Source of the DNA: Rhabditoides inermis
Taxonomy: Eukaryota > Nematoda > Chromadorea > Rhabditida > Rhabditidae
Reading direction: 5' to 3'
DNA: 64,000 nt
Assembly (NCBI GenBank): GCA_963966185.1
Contig: CAWZYM010000006.1
Location: forward strand, 730,001 to 794,000
The translations under genes were made by a program, and so were the position numbers. The notes under the pieces are model-generated. The model ran no database searches and was not told where the DNA came from. It saw only the letters and a program-made list of their open reading frames with translations. Positions 55,750 to 64,000 of the stretch are shown here, one piece after another. Position 1 is the stretch's first letter; every line of letters begins with the position of its first letter.

Positions 55750-57510
55750 GTCGTTTTGTTAGAACTGTACATTTGTACTACGTTGTTCTTTTGGAAAAGG
55801 AGTTATTTTGTCTCTCTCTCTCTCTCTCTCTCTTTCTCTCACCTACCCATCCATCCCTATACCACACACTCGTCCCTTAATTAAAATATATAACATGCAA
55901 GTTTTATATATGTTTCATATTTCCGTTTTATGATGTGTTTATACGATGTCGTCTGCGTGATGATAGCTTTAATTTGGAATAAATAAGAGAGTATATTTCC
56001 AAAATCACGGCGTGTTTGTACAATGTGTTAAAGATCAATGAAAACATCAGGAAGGAACACAATTATTTACCAAAAATATACACACTACTGCTGAAATGAG
56101 ACTGCAATGACAAATGATTCATGAAATGGGTTCTATCGAGTGTCCATGGAAATCGTACAATAACGATACTCTTTTGTCCCCCCATAGTCGACAAATGTGT
56201 TGAATCTGGATGACTGCAATAAATCGCAGTCACACATAGTCGATACCACATGTTTGCTGGAATTCACTTGCGCTTGTCTCGATTTTCGCAAAGACCCTTG
56301 TGACCAAGTAATTGGTATTGCAGGTCCGCGCGTTCCATTTTTACGTCCGCTTCCGTTTGCATTATCCACGCTAGCATAAGGGTAGATGGGTAGATGCTTT
56401 AGAAAAAAAACAGCGGGTCCAGATGAGCAGATAGCGCTTGGAGTGCGTCTGGGCGCGTCGCTGCACTGTTTATGTTATACATCACACATTCTTCCTGGGT
56501 CATTCGATACGTTGTGCTCCTACGCGCTCAGCTGTTCGCAATGTTCCACACTTTTCCATTTTCCATTTGACAGAGTCATATTTTTTTCACTCATTTTGAG
56601 CCCCATGGTTTTATGTTTATGTTTACTGCCGGTCACCGAGCGGCTCGCCATTTTAGAGCGTCCGGTTGCGACCTCCTCTCCATTTCGGCTCACGCGCAAT
56701 AAATTTCCGTTCGCACCTGCGAGCTGGTACTACTACGCTATACTTTATGGCTTTATGCGTACGCCACGGTACAAATTCCGGTCACTCAGCGACGCACCGA
56801 AAACCGAGTCTCTTTGCGCTTGTTTTGTTGCGGACATCGCTTTGCAGTTGGTGTCAGCGGATCAAGTGAAAGTGCGGCTGTGACTCGGCTGTTTATGTGC
56901 GTGAGGGGAGATATGATTGGCGAAACAGTTGTCGTGTCCTCGTGTTTCTTCCCTCCCACTTCGAGAAACAGCAAAGCATTCTTATCTAAACAAGCCTTAA
57001 TCACTTCTTACAAATTGTTTGATTGGTTCTTTCATTAGACTAGACTAGATAGTTGATCTTTCCTCGGGAGCGTTTCCTGCCACCAGACACTGGATGAACA
57101 TTCACAGATGCCAATCTCTCACTTTCACTCTCTCTGTTCCATTCCTCTCGGAACACAATTAGCACAGCGTCTGGTCTCTCTCTTTCTCTCTCTCTCTCTC
57201 ATCGGTTCTCATTGACTAGTTACCATTCGCGCCACCTCATCATCCCATGCATCATGCGTGAGTTGTCTTTTTATACGTACCTTTTTTGTGCGAACCGGCG
57301 CAACTATTCAAATGAGCCGCCGCCGCGCCCATGTAATCCCACTGTGTGTGCATTGGGATGCCGGACGGTGTCTGTGACATTTCTGACTCGCCGGACTGCC
57401 CTGATGTGTTTGAAGCGAGTGACCTGCAGCACCGCATCGAGACATGTCCCCTGCACCACCAACAGCCTAGGACTAGGACTAGGAGACCACCGCGACGACG
57501 ACGCGCCGAC
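55442..57510. other. 3' flank of kin-1 and upstream region of glycosyltransferase 3
   Basis: kin-1 3' UTR with two CT tracts (55710-55748, 55811-55838) and a poly(A) signal; beyond about 56000 I see no exon or structured element. The region just upstream of 57511 is presumably the promoter of the next gene. Confidence 0.45.
55978..55983 (+). terminator. kin-1 poly(A) signal
   Basis: AATAAA about 540 nt after the classical stop codon, in AT-rich sequence. Confidence 0.6.
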
Positions 57511-58117
57511 ATGGTGGTGCGTCTATTTTTTTAAAGTTTGTTTATCAACATATTCAAGTTATACAACCGTCGACCTAGCAAATAAGGGGACTAAATGCCT
57601 TCCTTTTATTAGTCACCTTATTTGTATTATGATAGTCTGGGTCTATAGTGGTATGGGCCGCTAAAAAAAAATGAATGTTGTTTTTCACAGTAAAGGTGAA
57701 AGGTAAAGGTATCCCCCGATTCACGAGATTCACTCTGCGAAGGGGGGATACCTTTACCTTTTACCATTACCTTTTTTCCCCACGGCAAGGAAGAATTCTT
57801 GACGAAGTTGACAAAAAAAGTCCTAGGCTGACAAGTGATCCGCTACAGTTTCGCTGCAGCAGCTTGCAAGATGGTCGAGCGAAAAAAAAAAGTCGCCTAA
57901 AAGCAGTGCGGAAAACGGCGAAAAAAAGTTTCTGATCACTCACTTGTCAGCCTAGGGTCAGTCTTGTTCATCAACATGCACGTTTCAGCGCCTTCACGTC
58001 TACCGCCACCTGAAACTGCTCATTGTACCCCTGCTGATAATCGCCTGGGTCTTTCTGCCCAGTGATGTGCTCAGGAAAATGTGAGCTCTCTCTCTCTCCC
58101 CCTCTCTCCCCCTCTCT

Positions 58118-58159
<42 letters not shown>

Positions 58160-59667
58160 CCTCTCTCTCTCTTTCTATCTCTCTCCCTTTCTACTCTATA
58201 GGCCAACTTTCAGCCCCGACTTCTTCAACCATGTAGCGTACCGCATCACGAAACCGCCGCCGAATATTCTCGACAACGTCGACATCGACTGTCAAGGTTT
58301 TTATGTTTCCTAGTTACACATATGTTTATTCATAGTACTTGTGGAGGGTATACAACAGGGAGTAATACAACATGACGAAAAGAGAGTGTGAGCAGCTCCT
58401 GTCGACGCTGAAAGACCCCTGTCAACCCGATACAACTAGAGATGCTGCGGTCAACACTAACACTTCCCACTTTTTCCGCTTCCAACTTTTTCCCACTGTC
58501 CATCGTTGTTTTCCCAGTGAGAAATGTTAGTGATGGACGCGGCATCACTGCACTGAAAAATAATAATTGATACATGTCACTGACACTGTCTGTCAGAAAT
58601 CACATCACTACTTTAGGAATCAAAAACGCTGACCCAGCGGCGCTTCTCAAATTTGAGAACTACTCCTTCGATCACAGGAGCATGGAGCGGTATCTGCTGC
58701 TGGCACCTGACAGGTATGGTGTTTTGTGTTTTGATCGCTGTGTTATGTGTTCTGTGTTCAGGTGTCTGTCGTATCGCTACGTTTTCGGGTTCAACGAGCG
58801 AACGCTGTCGCAAGAAGAGGCCGATTACCCGCTCGCATACGGTATTCTCACGTATAAGAATCCTGTGCAGGTAGGATCATATTGATTTATGACGTCACAC
58901 TGATGATGACGTCACAACTTATTAGGTTCTGCTGATGTTGGCGTCGTTCTACCACCCGCAGAACGAGTACTGTATCGCGGTGAGTGATTTGATTTTGGTA
59001 AAATGAACAAAACAATAATTTGTTCAAAAAGTCTGTGGTAAACGTTTTTCGAATGTCTTTGAAGCATAAAATTTCGAAATACCAACGAATGCCTGATGAA
59101 CCTTTCAAAAACCTTTCAAAAACGCCACAATAAATTGTAAAACGGGTTTTGGACACAGCTTTTGAATACCATCCATAATTTTAGAGCGACTGATGTTTCC
59201 TGACCCTTTGCAGATTAGCGGCACCGCCAATCCGGCCTTCAACATTCTCATGGAGTCACTACGAGACTGCTATCCCAATATACATATCATGGTGCGTTTA
59301 CAATATGTTCTATACGTTGTACGTCCAAGATGCGGATAGTTGGTGAGTTGGTGAGTGCTCACGATCTCCCTAGGCGAAGCATGGTGCACGTACCTTTTTC
59401 GCGAATTCCCTAGGTCTTAGGCAACAGCAGGAACTTTTTTCAAACCACACACGTTCTCTGCGTTCTCTCAACGTATCCGGATCATGCTTCACTTTTGCAC
59501 GTTACGGTTCACTCATGAATACGTTTCAAATACGTTTCAGCAAGTGGGCCCGGTGAAGTGGGGCGGATTCGAGATCATCGAATCAGTGCACAAGTGTATG
59601 CAACATCTGTCCGCCCTGCCTAGTCAGTGGAGGTATTTCCAGGTAATAGAGAGAGAAAGGAAGAGGG

Positions 59668-59709
<42 letters not shown>

Positions 59710-59769
59710 AAGAGAAAGGTAGATAGAGAGAGAAGGAGGAAGGGAGAGAGAGAGAGAGGAGAGAAAGAA

Positions 59770-59817
<48 letters not shown>

Positions 59818-59865
59818 GATAGAGAGAGAAGAAGAAAGGGAGATAGAGAGAGGAGAGAAAGAAGG

Positions 59866-59907
<42 letters not shown>

Positions 59908-60135
59908 TAGATAGAGAGAGAAGGAGGAAGGGAGAGAGAGAGAGAGGAGAGAAAGAAGGGGGAGAGGGAGAGAGAAAAGAGAGAACTGTAGATAGAGAGA
60001 AGGAGGAAGGGAGAGAGAAAGAGAGAGAGAGAGGAGAGAAAGAAGGGGAAGAGTGAGAGAGAGAGAAAAGAGAGAAAGGTAGATAGAGAGAGAAGGAGGA
60101 AGGGAGAGAGAGAGAGAGATAGGAGAGAAAGAAGG

Positions 60136-60175
<40 letters not shown>

Positions 60176-60243
60176 AAGAAAGAAAGAAAGGTAGATAAAG
60201 AGAGAAGGAGGAAGGGAGAGAGAGAGAGAGGAAAGAAAAAAGG

Positions 60244-60294
<51 letters not shown>

Positions 60295-60922
60295 CTGTTC
60301 GTTCAGTACCTGTCTGGAGTGGACGTTCCCCTCCGGACGAATCTGGAGATGGTGCAAGCATTCAAGGCGATGGGCGGAGCGGTGAACGTGGAGATAAAGG
60401 AATACAGCGAGGGACGGCTGCGGAACAAGACGGTACGGTAGCAAGTGGCAATCTCACAAAAAGGGGCAAGGTTGCATGAATCAGTGGCACTCTGGTACAG
60501 TCGTTTTCACAATTCACAAAAAGGACAGAGTAGCACTACTTCGTCATTGAGTGGATGGATAGTTGTCGTGAGTTCTAATGGGATAAACTATGAGTTTCAG
60601 GGCAAGCCACCCCTGCCCCTGTTCAAGTCATCGCTATCGGCGCTGGTACCGAGGGAGGCTGCGGATAGAATCAGGTGAGTGAGATGGAGAGAGAGAGAGA
60701 GGGAGTGGAGAGGGAGGGGAGAGGGAGAGAGAGGGAGAGAGAGGGAGAGAGAGGGGGGAGAGAGAGAGAAGACCCTTTTTCAGCGAGGGCGGAGTGGTGC
60801 AGCAGCTGCTGCACTTTCTCCGTGGGACCAGCATAGCCGACGAGGGATTCTGGGGCACGGTGCTGGCTAATCCCATGAGTACGTCTCTCTCTCTCTCTCT
60901 CTCTCCCTCTCCCTCTCTCTCT

Positions 60923-60956
<34 letters not shown>

Positions 60957-61886
60957 ACCCCCCTCTCCCCAGTGTTCCCCCTCCCTGGCGGCTTCGACGG
61001 CGAGGACTGGCTGGCCTACGACGCGGCCACCCGCAACCGCACGAAGCCCACGAAGACGACGAAGAAAGCGTACGTGGCGTACGAAGTTTCATTGTCTGAC
61101 TAATCCACCGGCACGTATTGCATACAACTGATGTGTCGCACTCTCCCGCTAGTAATCCACACTGAATCCACCGTGAACGTGCGTATCAACGCCGACAGTG
61201 CCAACTCCCACCATCTTTGTTTGCAGGCGCTCGCTACAGCAGTACCTCCGCCCAATGTGGCGATACTACGTGTCGCGATACCAGCAGTGGGGCCAGCCGT
61301 GCTTCGGTCAGTGGGGACTTTGTATATTGTACTTTCAGTAACACTTTTTGTAGTATATTATATTTCGAGTCACAGGTATATGTTTAATGTTTAGGTTATT
61401 TTGAGTCATAGTGTTTAGGTTATTTTGAGTCAGCTGAGAAATGTGTAGCACATATCCACTACGCTTGACGCGTCAAAGACAGCGCAAAATAAAATGTTCG
61501 AAGACGGCATTCTTGGTGTCTTCCGCCCAATGCAACTAATATTACCTCTCAGGTCGTCTCTCCGCTGGCTCGTGCGTGTTCGGAGTGAAGTCTGTTCCGA
61601 TCCTTCTCCAACAGCCACACTTTGTCGCCCACAAATTGTACATCGACTACCAGCCCGCAGCGTTTCTGTGTTTGTTGAAGGTGGGACTGTTTAGAGTGTT
61701 AAGACTGCTTCAGTTTCATCTTACATGTGTACCTGAGTGTTACAGGTAGCTCATTTTCAGGCGATTCGTGATCGTTCGGCCAATCCAGTCGACTTTGACG
61801 TGTCCAACTACACTCTGCTGCCGCAGGTGGAGCTCTCGCAGGGACTCGCCTTCGCCAACCTATCGCGACCGCACTGGATCTTCTAG
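57511..61886 (+). CDS. Core-2/I-branching beta-1,6-GlcNAc-transferase-like protein, paralogue 3 (complete)
   Basis: 452-aa type II Golgi glycosyltransferase (Branch/GT14). Fifteen exons: 57511-57516, 57989-58080, 58202-58296, 58617-58713, 58762-58870, 58926-58979, 59214-59291, 59541-59642, 60307-60432, 60601-60674, 60784-60878, 60973-61069, 61227-61306, 61553-61680, 61761-61886. Signal anchor at about residues 10-26 (KLLIVPLLIIAWVFL). Family blocks: NILDNVDIDCQG, EEADYPLAYG, ASFYHPQNEYC, CYPNIHIM, PVKWGGFEI, YLSGVDVPLRTNLEM, DEGFWGTVLANP, PLPGGFDGEDW, RYYVSRYQQWG, CVFGVKSVPILLQQP and LPQVELSQG. Several exon lengths equal those of paralogues 1 and 2 to the base (97, 109, 54, 78, 102, 126, 128, 126). 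The two-codon first exon was chosen by comparison with paralogue 2. It is about 51 kb from the other two copies and inverted. Confidence 0.92.
57691..57770. repeat. Perfect 19-bp-stem hairpin repeat
   Basis: AAAGGTAAAGGTATCCCCC (57699-57717) is exactly complementary to 57743-57761. A decayed relative lies in an intron of paralogue 2 at 3716-3766. This copy is in the first intron of paralogue 3. Confidence 0.85.
57820..57959. repeat. Foldback element with about 20-bp inverted ends
   Basis: TCCTAGGCTGACAAGTGATC on the left faces GATCACT, CACTTGTCAGCCTAGG on the right, around roughly 100 bp. It sits in the same intron as the hairpin at 57691. Confidence 0.8.
59644..60300 (+). repeat. 650-bp (GA)n-rich tract filling one intron
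   Basis: Pure purine sequence with a higher-order unit (GGTAGATAGAGAGAGAAGGA and variants, about 100 bp, at least six times) lies between donor 59643 and acceptor 60306. The same intron in paralogues 1 and 2 also holds GA/CT tracts, so the tract is old or recurrent at this position. Confidence 0.95.
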
Positions 61887-62243
61887 CCACGCCACCCCAA
61901 GTGTCCCTCTTCCTCTAGATTAGCATTTTCCTAGACCACATTCCATCACTGTCTCCCATTTCTTTCAAGATATGTACTGTTGCACATCAATTGTCGAATA
62001 CGGTTTGTGTCTTTTGTGGGCTTCCGCATTTTGTGATTTCGAATAAACCTTTTTGCTGCTACAATGATGTTTCGATTCGATCTCTCGATCGTTTGTCGAC
62101 ATACGTGTGAAATGTACTTTGATTAGACAACTTACCCTTGACCTTTTGTTGATTTCCTAAATGATGAGTGGGAGTTGTTATTGTATAACGAAATTTTATC
62201 ACACACTGTAAAGGAGGACCTGATTTATTTTATGGAAGAAGAA

Positions 62244-62277
<34 letters not shown>

Positions 62278-62430
62278 CCCTGTATGCGAGCGATGGAGAT
62301 CGTTGATAATGATACGGTGTTGTTTTTCTATTTCCCCCTATTGCACACAGCCAAATTTAGCGAATTGGACTTTATTATAGGTACACGTTATTACACAGCT
62401 TTGTACAACCAGTGGTGCGGGCGAATGAGC
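61887..62430. other. Convergent 3' flanks
   Basis: Holds the 3' UTRs of the glycosyltransferase (plus strand) and of the cysteine-rich protein (minus strand), each with an AATAAA signal; no exon. A GA tract lies at 62248-62273. Confidence 0.6.
62042..62047 (+). terminator. Poly(A) signal of glycosyltransferase 3
   Basis: AATAAA about 155 nt after the stop codon at 61884-61886. Confidence 0.7.
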
Positions 62431-62486
62431 TTAGGAGACAATCAGCCTGGAGCAGAGGGGAGCGAGGTTCCTGGAAAGAAAGAGAT

Positions 62487-62528
<42 letters not shown>

Positions 62529-63846
62529 ACTTACTTGACTCCGGATCCGGCGACACAGCTGCACAGCTGCTGAATGGCGGGCGTGTTGAATCCGGACCGA
62601 ATGGCGCACTGCTTGGTCGTCTGCACGATGACGTTGTCAGGCGGGAGGGCCAGACCGCAGCCGAGCTTCTGAAAAGGTGTGGTGGTAAGTCTCTTCAAAT
62701 CAATTCGGAATTGCCTTCGTATGACTCGCGAAAACTCGCGAACACTTCGGAATGCCTTGCTATGAAACACTTCGTAATCGCCTTTCGAATCGCCCCCCGG
62801 AACACTCCCGATTTGCCTTCGTATGCTATGCCCTCGGAACACTTCCGAATCGCCTTTCGAATCGCCCCCCGGAAGACTCCCGAAACTTCGGAATGGCTTC
62901 CGAACCGCACCTTGAAGCACTGTCCGCTGCCGCGATCCATACACTTCATGACGCACGAGGCGAACTTCTTGCCGACCGAGAGGAACGACTTGGCCTCGGC
63001 TTGGATGCCCGCGCGCGCCAACATCCCGTTGATCTCCGAGAACGCGGCGATCTAAAAAGTAGCGGTCAGTCTCTTCGAAACTCCCCTCGACACACGACCA
63101 AACAGCGTGTTTCGACGAGACTGAACACACCTTAAGGGTCTCCGGGAAGCGCTTGGGGACCATCTTGCCCGGACCGGCGGCGCAGCTGGAAAGGAATCTC
63201 TTTTATGGCGTTTTGGAGCTGTTTCTGACCCTTTAGCCTTTCGAGTTGGTATGGGAGAAAGAGGGAGAGAGAGGGGGGAGGGAGAGAGAGAGGGGAGAGA
63301 GAGAGAGAGAGAGAGATAGGGTGGCTCACGCGTTGGAGAGCTGCGACTGCTCGCAGGTGAAGACGGAGCGAATCTGTGCCTCCTTGGACATGAGACACTG
63401 CCTCATCGCCGGATAGGAGGCGCCCATCTTGGTGACGTGCGACTGAAATGGGGGGTACGGTAGGATTACTACGGTAGGGGGGTACGGTAGGTAGGTAGGA
63501 GGACTCCACAGGCAAGGTATGGAAGCAAGTGGTCTTTGTAGGGAAGAGACTGTGTATGGATGGTATTGCTGTATTACTTAGGGGTACTGTAGTGGTAGAG
63601 TAAAATATACTATACATGGGTGGTACTGCTGTATTAATTAGGGGTACTGTAGTGGTAGGGTAACATATAGGGGTACTGTAGGCATTAGGGTTACGGTACC
63701 TGGCACTGGTCGGCGCACTGCATGATGCCGCGGGCGGCCTGCGACTTGCACGGCTCGAACTCGGAGCAGGTGCACTGCTTGACCATCTGGGCGAGGGAGC
63801 AGCCGAGGAGAGAAGAGAAGAGCAGCAGGTGGGTGAGAGACGGCAT
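62431..63846 (-). CDS. Secreted cysteine-rich nematode protein
   Basis: 209-aa predicted secreted protein. Exons: 63700-63846, 63330-63442, 63131-63185, 62911-63051, 62535-62668, 62431-62470. Signal peptide MPSLTHLLLFSSLLGCSLAQ, then a domain with regularly spaced cysteines: QCTCSEFEPC, MQCADQC, MRQCLMS, FTCEQSQ, ACAAGPG, FASCVMKCMD, GQCFKKLGCG, KQCAIRSG, QLCSCVAGSG, APLCSRL. I place it only tentatively among nematode-specific extracellular families, possibly chondroitin-proteoglycan-4-like; function unknown. A reading that stops at 62531 is possible, but the GTAAGT there and a good acceptor before 62470 add the final conserved-looking Cys. The ATG follows directly after CTTGCAG, so trans-splicing or a leader intron is likely. 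Introns 3 and 4 end in copies of the introner-like repeat. Confidence 0.8.
62669..62910 (-). repeat. Intron made of tandem duplications and an introner-like 3' end
   Basis: A unit with CGCCTTTCGAATCGCCCCCC and GGAA(C/G)ACTCCCGA is duplicated (about 62772-62815 and 62843-62885). On the coding strand the intron ends GAAGAGACTTACCACCACAC then CTTTTCAG, a relative of the TTCGAAGAGACTGACC element. Confidence 0.7.
63052..63130 (-). repeat. Introner-like element that forms a whole 79-nt intron
   Basis: Coding strand: donor GTGTGTTCAGTCTCGTCGAA, end GTTTCGAAGAGACTGACC then GCTACTTTTTAG. The two ends are imperfect inverted repeats of each other (GGTCAGTCTCTTCGAAA), so the intron is exactly one foldback element with built-in splice sites. 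Confidence 0.75.
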
Positions 63847-64000
63847 CTGCAAGGTGAGGATGATGAGACTGTGATAGCCATGTGCGCGCGTGATAGATGG
63901 CGAACGATGATCATGAGTGAGCAAATGGAAATATGGCATGCCGAAAATATGGTATGCTTGGTGGATAGAATGGAGTCGACGGTGTGACTTTATAGGAGAG
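63847..64000 (-). other. Upstream region of the cysteine-rich gene
   Basis: An acceptor-like CACCTTGCAG abuts the ATG. The rest shows no feature I can support. Confidence 0.4.

Noticed and set aside
58597..58616. Acceptor CTGTCAG at about 58597 for glycosyltransferase 3 exon 4
   Set aside because: It puts a TAG in frame; the TTTAG acceptor at 58616 gives the exon length (97) shared by both paralogues.
59620..60444. 274-aa Ser/Leu-rich minus-strand frame
   Set aside because: Antisense reading of the (GA)n intron and its flanking exons.
61070..61102. Early stop (TAA at 61100) ending glycosyltransferase 3
   Set aside because: The GTACGT at 61070 is a better donor, and splicing restores the conserved RYYVSRYQQWG block seen in paralogue 2.
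62531..63163. Single 210-aa exon for the cysteine-rich gene
   Set aside because: That frame runs through introns; the spliced model gives evenly spaced cysteines and consistent phases.

Overview
The window is nuclear DNA from a nematode. It has dense introns with GT...(T)TTCAG borders, many coding exons of about 60-130 nt, a trans-splice-like acceptor directly against a start codon, and genes whose closest known relatives are Caenorhabditis genes (kin-1, a SOL-2/Neto-type protein, spartin/spg-20, ABT1/ESF2, ZIP zinc transporter, core-2/I-branching enzymes). Exons are GC-rich. Introns and spacers are full of (CT)n/(GA)n microsatellites, minisatellites and small foldback elements. A rhabditid or diplogastrid-type clade V worm is my best guess; I cannot name the species.

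Layout. 1-6439 (minus): two tandem core-2/I-branching beta-1,6-GlcNAc-transferase-like genes, the first cut by the left window edge. 7638-9792 (minus): ABT1/ESF2 ribosome-biogenesis RRM protein. 11613-15908 (minus): spartin (MIT plus senescence domain). ABT1 and spartin are separated mostly by a 1.44-kb terminal-inverted-repeat element with TTAA flanks. 18251-23126 (plus): ZIP zinc transporter. 26473-30638 (plus): CUB-CUB-LDLa-TM receptor auxiliary protein. 31674-33541 (plus): unrecognised 142-aa protein. 34601-55441 (plus): the PKA catalytic subunit gene kin-1, about 21 kb, with up to eight alternative first coding exons and two alternative last exons. 57511-61886 (plus): a third core-2/I-branching paralogue, with almost the same exon structure as the first two. 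62431-63846 (minus): a small secreted cysteine-rich protein, convergent with the preceding gene.

The genes do not form one pathway; this is ordinary animal gene order. kin-1 dominates functionally: all splice phases agree, so each alternative N-terminus joins one invariant kinase core.

Most unusual points: (i) a small repeat family (TTCGAAGAGACTGACC...) that supplies 3' splice sites in two unrelated genes and in one case makes up a whole 79-nt intron (introner-like); (ii) repeated tandem duplications that copy an exon edge together with its splice site; (iii) an 18-copy satellite of the perfect CRE palindrome TGACGTCA inside an intron, with the same palindrome in introns of both paralogues; (iv) an exact 105-bp inverted repeat inside a TTAA-flanked element; (v) a cluster of MEF2-type sites across the alternative promoters of kin-1. 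Exon coordinates come from hand-splicing by reading frame, homology and GT/GC-AG signals; no transcript data were available.
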